Shown piece after piece: positions 49,928 to 61,118 of a stretch of DNA of 64,000 nucleotides (its first letter is position 1; each line of letters opens with the position of its first letter). The notes beneath the pieces were generated by a model. It searched no databases. It worked only from the letters and a program-made list of their open reading frames with translations, and was not told where the DNA came from. The translations under genes and the position numbers were made by a program. This DNA is from Strongylocentrotus purpuratus (lineage: Eukaryota; Echinodermata; Echinoidea; Camarodonta; Strongylocentrotidae): NCBI RefSeq assembly GCF_000002235.5, contig NW_022145613.1, positions 8,177,929-8,241,928 on the forward strand, given 5' to 3'.

Positions 49928-51660
49928 CATACACAGTAGCACACTCCTAGTAAAGGGAGACTTCATGCAAGCTTCAGGTTGCAATTATTGGTGAACATTC
50001 CATATTACTATCGGCCTATTGTTTGTAGGAAAATCTTAGTGGACAGATTGGCATGCTGTTACCAAATGTGTTACCCGCTTCTGTTTATGATTGGAAAGAT
50101 GGTTTCCAAGCTGAACCAGTGGTAGGCATTGTTTAACTTAGGTAAAGTAGAGAAAGGCCGTTGACTTGACTTTTCAAGTTTAAAAAAACCCACCATGAAT
50201 ATCTCCAGTTTGGATATTCTGATGACAGCAGTGGAGCTTGGGAATTCATAAAAGTACACAAGTAAGGTTTAAACTTGATATGTCATGGGATGTTTATGTT
50301 TTCTGTATTGGTTTGTATATGAAGTGAGTATTGCATTACATATCCCACCGCTGACATCAATAATTTAGAGTCCCTAGATGCTCTCTGTTACACGTTGGAG
50401 TTTGATATCACTGTAAAGCTGTCATCACCTTGGCAATGTGTGTCTTGTAGTATGAGAATCATAAACTAAACTGAAAGCAATGCCATATTAGAACTCAAAT
50501 ATGTAAAAACTAAGCTTTTATCCCCCTTTTGTGTTATAACAAATAATGGAGATGGCGTTTTTTTATGGAAGAATATCAAAGTTCTCACAGCCGATAAACT
50601 CTACCTACTTTTTAAACTTTACAGGTCTACAATAAAAGTTCGCTTCAATGCCTAGGGATTCAATTCTCTTTCATTGCGATTGAACACCAAATAGTTTGGT
50701 GAGAATATGTAGTCTGGGGAATCCATTCAAACTTCACTATTCACCACACATTGCTGTGGTGGTACATCATATTTAGGTGACTAGCAGGTTTGCTGCATTT
50801 TTCTGAGCTGAACTGGGTTACACATCCCACTCCTGACATACATGTAGTGACAGCCCATCACATTGATCTCAAGAGGCAGGGTTGATACCAATTGTGCAAT
50901 TTTAACAGCTTCAACACAGGCCCATCCATTGATTTAGAGCCCTTTCCCAAACTGTCCCCTGATATATATGTTCCCAGGGATTCAAACATCTGATAAATTC
51001 ATTTCAACTCTTTCAGAAAAGTTAAACTTCACCCAAATTTGCTGTTTGCTCTTATTAGAATGGGGTCATGTAATATCATGGTCAGTATCTCGGGTTCAGT
51101 GCCGAGTTTGGACCAATATTGGATTACCGCTCCCACTCCAGAGCTGAAAATCACACACAGAGCTGAGTCCCCCGAGGGTGAGATACCAATGGGTCATCGG
51201 ATCCTGTTCTTAAACTTGGAATCATGACCCAATTTGTTGATGAGAGATGGACCTTCCACAGAGTCCGAAATAGGGGCCGAAAATTGATCGCGGGGTGGAG
51301 TCAATCAATTTTGCTCCTTCTTCTTGAATTATGGTTGATGAGGGAGTGGATTAAGGATGAAGAAACTGGTCAAAGGGACTTGAGACACTCTTGAACTTTT
51401 AGGGTCGATGGATAAATGCTGGACAGGGTTCATGCCTCTGGCCAAGTGCGGTCTTGGTGAACTTTTAACCTGTTCAACAAGAATAACAAATTTGATTTTT
51501 GAAAATTGTATTGAAATGGAATGTGCACAATAATGCCTAGCTGAGATCATGTGCGAGCGGTTTTGTTTTTTACCGACAATTACCAATCGGATCTGATAAT
51601 TTGCATTTTGGATTGACCTGTAAAATCACAATCCTAAAAACATGACACATGATGTAGAAT
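49928..51660. other. No gene recognised
   Basis: Unique sequence. TACATATCCCACCGCTGACAT (50338-50358) and TACACATCCCACTCCTGACAT (50819-50839) are similar 21-bp words about 480 bases apart, a weak sign of an old duplication. The 51039-51227 frame has no motif that I know. Confidence 0.4.
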
Positions 51661-51807
51661 CCTGGGGCCCGATTCACAAAACTTGTCATCAGTGACAAAT
51701 GACAGTTTAAGCTACTGAAATCCTTGCTTCTGATTGGTTATCAGCAGATTTGTCACTGATTTTTGTCATTTGTCATTGAAAAAAGGCTTTGTGAAACGGG
51801 TGCCTGG
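51661..51807. mobile_element. MITE with GGGGCCCGATTCACAAA ends
   Basis: CCTGGGGCCCGATTCACAAA is opposed by GCTTTGTGAAACGGGTGCC. Inner sequences AAATGACA and TTTGTCATTTGTCATT extend the inverted symmetry. The element is about 147 bases with no coding capacity. It is related in its terminal motif to the element at 45500. Confidence 0.75.
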
Positions 51808-52719
51808 TCAAGTGTGACCTCTAGACCAGCTCTTTATCTCCCTAGGTATAGGAAACAACTAGTACTCTGTTGTTTTTTGTGCTTCTTCATATGATCCATC
51901 AAATTTCAATCCCAATCATAAGCAAAAACCATCTGCAGTTTACAAAATAAAAATGATATTACTGTTAAAATAAACTGTTAAAATAAGCATGAGGCTCTCG
52001 GTTCTTGGTAACAAGGTTTGTCAAGGCATGAGTAATTCATCTGTTACCTGAGGTACAATGATGTACGAGCTGTATGGCCCAACTCGACTGCAAATCTTAT
52101 ACCACATCAGTGTAATTTCTAAGAAAGAAACTGGTTTGTGTCTGAATTCAGGTGTGCTCTTTTGTATTTTACCTCTCTGCAGTGTCAAAAAGAACGTTTT
52201 CTGGTGTCGGGTTTGAAAATGTTGTGGATTTGAATACCCTGAATGTGTCTCTGATGCGTCTTTGGGGACTTTCAGGTACTGTCTGTTGCAGACTTTCAGT
52301 TTTAAAAAAAATGATATTTTTGTTTAAAGTAGATATTCATTGATTTTAAAAAGTAACTTAATTTCATTATTGCAAAGTTGAAAATTTGATTCGACAAGGT
52401 TATCAGAATTCAATGCTTGGAAACAGTCAAAGTAATGATTATTATAACTTATAACACGCTTAAATTCAGCCCCGGCATAGCACCTGAAGAGCTCTCCGAA
52501 CGCTGCTGAGGTGTATGAGATCACAGTATGGACACGACTTGCACAAGCAGACGATGTCCCATGACATCTCACACATTTTCAGTTTCTGTGTTTTCATCTT
52601 CTCTTGAGTTCTTTCTCTTACTTCACTACCATCTGGCTAAGTGTATAATCTATTGCCTCACTTTAAACCCCGCTAATAGTTTTATTTTGATGACAAATGA
52701 AGCGATAAAAAAATAAAGG

Positions 52720-52904
52720 AATCTTTCGCTTGTAAACAAAATAAGACGCCATTGAATATTCAACTGCACACACCGCGGTATGTTCGGCGTTTCAAGAGGG
52801 AACAAATGCCGTCCTTAATATCGTTCCGGGGGTTTTCAATTCGAAAGTCTGGTTTCTTTGATTGTTAATTAACCCCTATCCTGTGTATTTACAAGCAAAA
52901 GATT
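52720..52904. mobile_element. Possible MITE with AATCTTTYGCTTGTAAA ends
   Basis: AATCTTTCGCTTGTAAA (52720) is opposed by TTTACAAGCAAAAGATT (to 52904), one mismatch in 17. The interior is CpG-bearing and unlike the flanks. The target duplication is not clear. Confidence 0.5.
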
Positions 52905-53039
52905 TTAGTTATCGGAATCGGGTCATATCCCCTTTTGAATTTTTTGACATGCCATCACATTTACATACACTAAACTCATTATAATTTGACAAATGAAAGC
53001 CTTGCAATTATGTTAGAAGATAGGTACCCCTATATAGGA

Positions 53040-53480
53040 AGTGTTAATTGGCATTTCCGGTTAATTAGTTAATCCTTCCGGTTAATTAGTTAATCCTTCC
53101 GGTGACTTCCGGTAAACAATAGGGGAGTGTTAATGAGTTAATTGGGGTGTCCTTCCGGCGGAAGTTACGTAATGAGGGTACATCCCCTGGAGGAAGTTCT
53201 TTTGTTTACATCATTCATTCATTCATGGAGAGGTGGAGGATGGACGTGTGTAGGTACGTACGAGGGACAAGGACCAAATGACCAAACAATGGGCCACCCG
53301 GCATGTATGTTGAATGTGTGTGTTACCGACCAATGAGAATGCGAGGATTTTTTTAGAAAGGAAGTGACCCAAAGTTGGTACTTGTTTGTGATTGGACGAG
53401 AGAAAATGGTGAACCTATGGGCAAGTATCATATGACATCTAACTGTCGTTGAGTCAACATCGCTTTGTTTTTGTTGTAAT
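53040..53480 (+). promoter_or_regulatory. Promoter-like region: ETS cluster, TTACGTAA, CCAAT boxes
   Basis: Six ETS-type cores (CTTCCGG, TTCCGG or CGGAAG) lie within about 110 bases at 53055, 53075, 53096, 53106, 53152 and 53159. Part of this is a tandem TTCCGGTTAATTAGTTAATCC-like repeat. A perfect TTACGTAA palindrome (bZIP-type site) is at 53165-53172. CCAAT at 53330 and an inverted CCAAT (ATTGG) at 53391 follow about 60 bases apart. This density and order fit a housekeeping-type promoter reading rightward into the exon-like frame at 53505. Confidence 0.5.
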
Positions 53481-53504
53481 ACTGGCCAGATTCTATAATG
53501 TACC

Positions 53505-53667
53505 ATGATTTCTACATGTGATTTAATGCACAAGCTTCGGGCATGTACATGCCTGGAAGAAGTATCGAGTTTTCGTGAGGAATATTATGAAGACCTTGAA
53601 CCAGAACAACATGCTTTGGTATTTGCAAGGTCATCCTACTTTTTGAGTTTGCAGGACTTGGAAGATG
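53505..53667 (+). CDS. Candidate first coding exon, unknown product
   Basis: An ATG in good context (ACC before it) opens 54 codons and one extra base, ending at a consensus donor GTAAGT (53668-53673). The peptide is acidic in its second half (EEYYEDLEPEQ) and ends LQDLED. It resembles no family that I recognise. It directly follows the CCAAT/ETS region, at a spacing normal for a 5' UTR. The next acceptor-like AG (ending 53968) leads into a segment beginning G-I-T-D-D-D-L. That segment lies just outside, or at the edge of, the visible palindrome and resembles G-I-S-D-D-H-L at 54270, at the front of the polymerase fossil. Whether a transcript connects them is unknown. Confidence 0.35.
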
Positions 53668-54269
53668 GTAAGTGTTAATCATATTTATTTATTTATTTTC
53701 ATATTCATAATTGAATAATTTTGTAGTGTTACCATATCGGGTTTGCATCTGGAATTCAAGAAGGAGATTAAGCATCGAAAATCCATAATAGGCAACGATG
53801 TGACATAATGAGTGTTTTTTTTTTGTTCAATGCAAATTAAATAATGATTGATATCTCCATTTGAAACATAAACTCACGTGTAAGCAAAAAAAAAAAAAGA
53901 TTTATAAAGTATTATAAAGTATACGTTCAAATTATAAATTTAATTAAATTATTCAATTATACTTGTAGGGATTACCGATGATGATTTAGTGGATGTGTTC
54001 GTCGAGAACCAACAGCCCCCCTCTCCCCCTAGCAACGCAGCACCAGCAAGGTCTTCCACATGACGCAGCTACTCCATGGCAACCAAATTTTGATGACGGT
54101 TAGTGTATACTTCATTTATATATACATCAATGCAAAGGATCATTGGATGAATGTTCATTTTTTTTTTTTCATGTATGAAGACAACACAATACATTGTAGC
54201 GGTTGAATGAAACTTTTTATCCGTTCTTATATATCTTTTTTTTTTTTTTTTTTTTTTTTTATCTCATAG

Positions 54270-55547
54270 GCATTTCCGATGACCATTTAATGGAGATGGA
54301 CATCAATACAAATAAGCCATGTGACGCAACATCAGTACCTGGCCCCTCTAACCGCCAACCAGCAGCAACAGCAGTGGCTGGACCCTCCCGCCATCCAGCA
54401 TCAGCAGTGGCCGGACCCTCCCGACAACCACCAGCAGTGGCTGGACCTTCCCGTCAACCAAGAGCAGTGGCCGGACCCTCCCGACAACCACCATCAGTAG
54501 CCGGACCCTCCCACAGTCAACCAAGAGCAGCAGCAGTAGCCGGACCCTCGTCTTTTCATGTTGGGGGGATCTAAGAAACGTGTTGTAGATGCACCGCCTG
54601 CAAGAGAACCCAATCTCCCTACTCATCACGTGACCAAAGTGAGTCAAAAACATGTACGCAAATACAATGCTAATGTAACTGATTACACCGTTTCTTTCCA
54701 ACCCATAGAAAATAACGGTCCCATGATAGAAATGATGCCACGCGTAAATGAGATGTTTGAAAATATCATTGAAGAGATGGTTGAGGGGGTAAATGATAGA
54801 GATTTTGTTAGGATTGTTTTCAATTCCCCACAATTAGATAGACCCGTTAGTATGCCATTTGTAAGGAGGGATCAAATGAATCACGAAGCATTTGCAACCA
54901 AACTTGAGAATACTATTCAATCGAATGATAAGGTAAGCTTGGACGAAACAGTCTCTTTCAACATATTACACATGGCTATGCCAAATGGTGGTGGTTCCAA
55001 TGTGAAGTGCTTAACCATCGAAGAGACATTGTCCAGAAAAAGATGCATCATCAGGATGAAGAATAAAGATAACATGTGTTGTCCAAGGGCTATCGTAACT
55101 GGCATTGCCCGGATTGAAAAACACCCTAATTTTGAGTCGATCAAACGTGGTTACAAACAGCAAAGGGAATATGCCATTGAGCTGTATAAACAGGCCAAAC
55201 TTCCAGAAAATACCAAATGTGGCATCGAAGAGATTAAACTCTTCGAAAAGACGGAATTCATGGCCGGTTTCAGGGTGGTGGTTGTTTCAAAAGAGCACTT
55301 AAACTTCATTACGTATGCTGGCCCCGAAGACAGGCACCATACCATTTATCTGTATGTTCATGACAATCACTTTGATCTCATTACATCAATGGCCGCCTTC
55401 TACAACAAGTCATATTTTTGCCACGAGTGTTTGGTAGGATACGACAAGAAACTCAGACACGACTGCATTTTCCGCTGCAAACTTTGCAAGGGAGATGACT
55501 GCCCCGCCTCCAATGACCCCGATTCCTACAAATGCATTAGCACCTGA
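54270..55547 (+). pseudogene. Polinton/Maverick DNA polymerase B fossil, N-terminal part, left arm
   Basis: The family is recognised from the N-terminal module of Polinton protein-primed PolB: CCPRAIVTGIARIEKHPNF, CGIEEIKLFE, then YLYVHDNHFDLITSM, then a Cys/His-rich stretch (CHECLVGYDKKLRHDC, CKLCKGDDC) that probably binds zinc. It is preceded by about seven 10-residue repeats of the type AVAGPSRQPP. The exonuclease and polymerase domains are not present here. The start chosen follows an acceptor-like polypyrimidine tract and AG; an ATG further upstream reads through that tract and is unlikely. The fossil is broken, with about one internal break relative to the right-arm copy. Arm identity prevents dating between copies. 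Confidence 0.85.
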
Positions 55548-55552
55548 CTTGA

Positions 55553-55664
55553 TGTACAAAGAGCATTAGCGCCTTTACACCTTCTTATTTTGTTTTCTTT
55601 AAACAAAAAAACTTTTTTATCATTACGTTTTTTCTTTTTTCTTTTAAAAGTTTCATAATATTAT

Positions 55665-55704
<40 letters not shown>

Positions 55705-56870
55705 TAGATCATTTTGCACGAACCGATCATTTTTTTGTCCACTTTGAAGACTTGATTCTTTAAAGATGTCATTTCTTTTTCTTTAAAAAAGGTGTATAAC
55801 ATTTTCTTTATTAGATAATTTTGCACGAACCGATCTTTTTTGTTTCCACTTTGAAGACTTGATGCAAACAAAAAAGTGTTTACGCCTGTACGCTTTTTTT
55901 CTTAATTTATATTAACATTTTTTTTTGTGTGTGTGTGTGTGTTAACTTTCTGTCAAGATGATATTTCTTTATCTTTAAAAAAGTTTTATAACTTTTTCTT
56001 TACTGATAAGTTTGCACGAACCGATCTTTTTTTTCCACTTTAAAGACTTGATGCAAAAAAGTCTTAACGCCTGTACGCTTTTTTAATTTGTTTTAACATT
56101 TGTTTTTTGTTTTTTGTTTAAATTTCTGTCAAGATGTTATTTCTTTATCTTTAAAAAAAGTTTTAAAACTTTTTCTTTAAAAGATAATTTTGCACGAACC
56201 GATCTTTTTTTTTTTCCACTTTGAAGACTTCATGCAAAAAGATGTTAACGCCTGTACGCTTTTTTAATTTGTTTTAACATTTCATTTTTTTTGTGGTTGG
56301 TCATTTTGCACGAACGGATCATTTTTTTTTCCACTTTGATTCTCTCAAGACGTTATTTCTTTTTCTTTTAAATAAGTTTTATACTTTTTTTTTTTTTTTT
56401 AAAGATCATTGTTGCACGAACCAATCTTTTTTTTTCCTTCCACTTTGAAGATTAGATAGAAAAAAAAAGTGTTAACGCCTGTACGCTTTTTTACAAATTT
56501 GTTTTAAATTGTTTTGATTTAACTTTCTGTCAAGACGTTATTTCTTTTTCTTTATAAGATTATTTTGCAAAACTCGATCATTCCCCCCCCCCCCCCCACC
56601 CCTTTGAAGACTTGATGTACAAAAAAGCATCAACGTCTGTACACTTTCTTTATTCTTATTTTTATTTTTTTAAACTTTCTGTCATTACGTTATCCTTTTC
56701 TTTAACATTTTGTATAATTTGTTGGATCATTTTGTACGAATCGATATGTTTAACCCTATTTAAAGACTTGATGCAAAAAAGTATTAATACCTGTACATTT
56801 TCTTACTTTATTTAATTTTTTTTTACTTTACGTCAAGGGCGTTATTCCTTGTTTCTATACAGACTCGACA
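55553..56870 (+). repeat. Tandem array, 160-225-bp units, left arm
   Basis: At least seven units share GACTTGATGCAAAAAAGT, TTAACGCCTGTACGC, TTTCTGTCAAGA, TTATTTCTTT and TTTTGCACGAACCGATC in fixed order. GACTTGATG words occur near 55551, 55858, 56047, 56226, 56450, 56608 and 56766. Units are very T-rich, with a 37-base T run near 55667-55703 and a 15-base C run near 56583. The array abuts the polymerase fossil. Promoter, origin or satellite function is unknown. Confidence 0.88.
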
Positions 56871-56980
56871 TGAATTTTTCTCTCGTAATAATGTACAAGT
56901 TCCGACAAGATTGAGAACAAATTTTATATGGTTGCATGTTTAAGAAACGATTTGTATATATATATTTTTTTTTGTCAATT

Positions 56981-58349
56981 TTTTTTTTAATGCACTGGAC
57001 GGCCCTTTCAATATCGAATAATGATCTTCCAAGGGGGGCCCTGTCTTTATAGTTCAAATGCATTTATAATGAAAAAAACATATATAAATTATAATACAAT
57101 AGAAACAAGAATAAAGTACAAAAACATTCAAAACTAAGATTTAGAACAATGACACAGCATAACTCCCCAAAAAAGGTTTACAAAATATGACAATACTGTC
57201 ATACAATATCAATATAAATATGAATCAAAAGACAGAAATCGTTTCTCAGAGGGCATTCACAATACTTATCTGTTCATATTACATCTTCAATGATAATAAA
57301 GATAATTTACTTGTACGTAAATCAGGCGATAGGGTACTCCACATGAGTGAACCTTAGTAGTGAAGGGATCTTGTAAAACAATCAGTTGTAGGTCTTGTGA
57401 TTAAGAGTAGGGAATGTTCCGCATGTCTCGTATAAATGAACACTGGTACAAAATTCTCGGAATAATAATTGTTTTCAGCTCCAAAGGTATACATTTTGTT
57501 GTGTGTGGATTATATGCATATTATAGACAAAATGTGGTACTCCATTCTCTGACAAACCGATTGCCAAGAATTTTCAGATAACATAAAAAAAAAACATGAG
57601 GTGTAGAAATCTGCGTTAAATACAAGTCTTGCATAGTTGGGGTTTGAAATGTTTGAACTCTTGTTATGTTACATATTGCACCCGGCACCTCGCCACAGTA
57701 TTTTCACAGTAGTTAATGTACGATTTACAAAAGAAAAGAGAAGAATATTATTATAGGTCATTAATAAAACACGTTTGGGACAAGAGATATCGATTGTGTC
57801 TGATAAAACCAATAGTTATTGGCAATGCAGTACATGATCTATAAATGCGACATTTCCAAAGTAGGGAAGACTTAATGATCAATACAAGTCCTGATTTATA
57901 TTCGTGTTTCACTTGTTCGAGAAATGATGATATTACTGCTTCAAAGGCTGTAAAATCAGATCAATGCAGATTGTTACTAATATTCGATATTCTAGCAAGT
58001 AGTAACTGTTTGCTTCGGCAGTTTAGATGACAAGGGGGGTGGGGGTATCAATGATGATGATTATTACAAGTGGAATCTCGAAGGATAATAACATTTGAAG
58101 TAGATTGTAAAGGTTTTTTTTTCTCCTTTAAATTGGAGTTCTGCTTTAGAATAGAAGTCAGTTGAAGAACTACATGTAGGTGTTCGATAAACAATAGCAA
58201 TTAAACGAAATTGTGGATATTTAAATCTTCCTTCAAACCTTAACATTTCAAGGTTCTCATGTTTTAAATCATGTTTGCAGTTGTAAATCAAATTCTAATT
58301 TCTAGTTAATATATCAAGCAACAACACTAACTGATATATTGTTATCTTT
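56981..58349 (-). pseudogene. CR1/L2-like LINE 3' part, left arm
   Basis: Read on the reverse strand, it starts with an endonuclease-domain piece (58064-58291; ENLEMLRFEGRFKYPQFRL and IAIVYRTPT, matching the E-x-L-W-x-E ... V-Y-R-P-P pattern). Next is the reverse transcriptase thumb and C-terminal tail (57279-57830; CPKRVLLMTYN, KSYINYC, then TRHAEHSLLLITRPTTDCF and a stop within the HYYG-LMWSTLSPDLRTSK tail). A 3' UTR ending CCAGTGCATTAAA with a short A run follows. Only about 300 bases separate endonuclease and thumb, so the palm is deleted. Several stops and frame changes mark it as old. It is the mirror of 59640-61008. Confidence 0.75.
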
Positions 58350-58969
58350 TCTTACAAGATTGTAACTACTTAAATCACGCTCAGAATCAAGGCTTCTTGC
58401 AAGTCAAGTTTATCAAAAGGATTGTTAAACAAATGGTTTATGTGGTTAAATTCCCATCTAGTGCTATGTATATGTAAGTGAGCTATTGTAAAAAAAAAAC
58501 CTTTCTATCAAAATCCAGATTTCCCGGCGAAACATTTTATTTTAGTTTGTTTAGTTTATCATTATCATAAAACAACAAGAATATCTACAGCATCATGTGA
58601 GTTAAAAGGCATATATTCCTTCACCATTAACCATACACTACTATCATCACGATCCGCGACATGAAGGTAGCCATGATTCATTGATAGTGTTGCGTTGATG
58701 AAACAAATGATCTAATTGACTGTTGCTTGTGGAATACCGTATTGTGATAATGTCAAAAACGTTGTGATTGGATAAGTATCTCGAGTCAAGTGATACAAAT
58801 GTATTTATGTTTTTCTCCGTTTTTCAAATAATGCGCGAGTTTTGTGCTTGTACGACTTTCAGGGAACGTTATCAGATATATATTTTTTTTAAACAATATC
58901 ATGTAAAAAACAACAACATGTAGTTCCTTGAGATGGGTCACGAAAGTAAACAAGTTTCGGCGAGTGGTC

Positions 58970-59017
58970 ACATCTCGCACGTAGACTGCGGTTCGATGAG
59001 TCTACGATTCGCGAAAA
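58970..59017. repeat. Palindrome apex hairpin
   Basis: CGTAGACT and AGTCTACG flank the loop GCGGTTCGATG. The next about 17 bases outward pair with mismatches and a small length difference, after which the arms become identical. An imperfect inner stem next to perfect outer arms suggests that a pre-existing short inverted repeat was the fold-back point. Confidence 0.85.
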
Positions 59018-59639
59018 GTGTCCACTCGCCGAAACTTGTTTACTTTCGTGACCCATCTCAAGGAACTACATGTTGTTGTTTTTTACATGATATTGTTTAA
59101 AAAAAATATATATCTGATAACGTTCCCTGAAAGTCGTACAAGCACAAAACTCGCGCATTATTTGAAAAACGGAGAAAAACATAAATACATTTGTATCACT
59201 TGACTCGAGATACTTATCCAATCACAACGTTTTTGACATTATCACAATACGGTATTCCACAAGCAACAGTCAATTAGATCATTTGTTTCATCAACGCAAC
59301 ACTATCAATGAATCATGGCTACCTTCATGTCGCGGATCGTGATGATAGTAGTGTATGGTTAATGGTGAAGGAATATATGCCTTTTAACTCACATGATGCT
59401 GTAGATATTCTTGTTGTTTTATGATAATGATAAACTAAACAAACTAAAATAAAATGTTTCGCCGGGAAATCTGGATTTTGATAGAAAGGTTTTTTTTTTA
59501 CAATAGCTCACTTACATATACATAGCACTAGATGGGAATTTAACCACATAAACCATTTGTTTAACAATCCTTTTGATAAACTTGACTTGCAAGAAGCCTT
59601 GATTCTGAGCGTGATTTAAGTAGTTACAATCTTGTAAGA

Positions 59640-61008
59640 AAAGATAACAATATATCAGTTAGTGTTGTTGCTTGATATATTAACTAGAAATTAGAATTTG
59701 ATTTACAACTGCAAACATGATTTAAAACATGAGAACCTTGAAATGTTAAGGTTTGAAGGAAGATTTAAATATCCACAATTTCGTTTAATTGCTATTGTTT
59801 ATCGAACACCTACATGTAGTTCTTCAACTGACTTCTATTCTAAAGCAGAACTCCAATTTAAAGGAGAAAAAAAAACCTTTACAATCTACTTCAAATGTTA
59901 TTATCCTTCGAGATTCCACTTGTAATAATCATCATCATTGATACCCCCACCCCCCTTGTCATCTAAACTGCCGAAGCAAACAGTTACTACTTGCTAGAAT
60001 ATCGAATATTAGTAACAATCTGCATTGATCTGATTTTACAGCCTTTGAAGCAGTAATATCATCATTTCTCGAACAAGTGAAACACGAATATAAATCAGGA
60101 CTTGTATTGATCATTAAGTCTTCCCTACTTTGGAAATGTCGCATTTATAGATCATGTACTGCATTGCCAATAACTATTGGTTTTATCAGACACAATCGAT
60201 ATCTCTTGTCCCAAACGTGTTTTATTAATGACCTATAATAATATTCTTCTCTTTTCTTTTGTAAATCGTACATTAACTACTGTGAAAATACTGTGGCGAG
60301 GTGCCGGGTGCAATATGTAACATAACAAGAGTTCAAACATTTCAAACCCCAACTATGCAAGACTTGTATTTAACGCAGATTTCTACACCTCATGTTTTTT
60401 TTTTATGTTATCTGAAAATTCTTGGCAATCGGTTTGTCAGAGAATGGAGTACCACATTTTGTCTATAATATGCATATAATCCACACACAACAAAATGTAT
60501 ACCTTTGGAGCTGAAAACAATTATTATTCCGAGAATTTTGTACCAGTGTTCATTTATACGAGACATGCGGAACATTCCCTACTCTTAATCACAAGACCTA
60601 CAACTGATTGTTTTACAAGATCCCTTCACTACTAAGGTTCACTCATGTGGAGTACCCTATCGCCTGATTTACGTACAAGTAAATTATCTTTATTATCATT
60701 GAAGATGTAATATGAACAGATAAGTATTGTGAATGCCCTCTGAGAAACGATTTCTGTCTTTTGATTCATATTTATATTGATATTGTATGACAGTATTGTC
60801 ATATTTTGTAAACCTTTTTTGGGGAGTTATGCTGTGTCATTGTTCTAAATCTTAGTTTTGAATGTTTTTGTACTTTATTCTTGTTTCTATTGTATTATAA
60901 TTTATATATGTTTTTTTCATTATAAATGCATTTGAACTATAAAGACAGGGCCCCCCTTGGAAGATCATTATTCGATATTGAAAGGGCCGTCCAGTGCATT
61001 AAAAAAAA
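59640..61008 (+). pseudogene. CR1/L2-like LINE 3' part, right arm
   Basis: This is the mirror copy of the left-arm LINE: endonuclease fragment at 59698-59925, reverse transcriptase thumb and tail at about 60160-60710, 3' UTR to the A run near 61000-61008. The tail pattern T-R-H ... Y-x-G-x-x-x-W-S-T-L-S-P-D-L-R is the C-terminal signature of non-LTR reverse transcriptases of the CR1/L2/Jockey group. The clade assignment is inference. It is internally deleted and multiply mutated. Confidence 0.75.
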
Positions 61009-61118
61009 AATTGACAAAAAAAAATATATATATACAAATCGTTTCTTAAACATGCAACCATATAAAATTTGTTCTCAATCTTGTCGGAACTTGTACATTA
61101 TTACGAGAGAAAAATTCA

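Noticed and set aside
1-53000. CRISPR arrays, operons or prokaryotic features
   Set aside because: The composition, SINE, LINE and microsatellites are those of an animal nuclear genome; no regularly spaced identical repeats with unique spacers were seen.
54203-54269. Using the upstream ATG as the start of the polymerase fragment
   Set aside because: The frame here is a run of phenylalanine codons from a polypyrimidine tract that ends in an acceptor-like AG, so it is more likely intron than protein.
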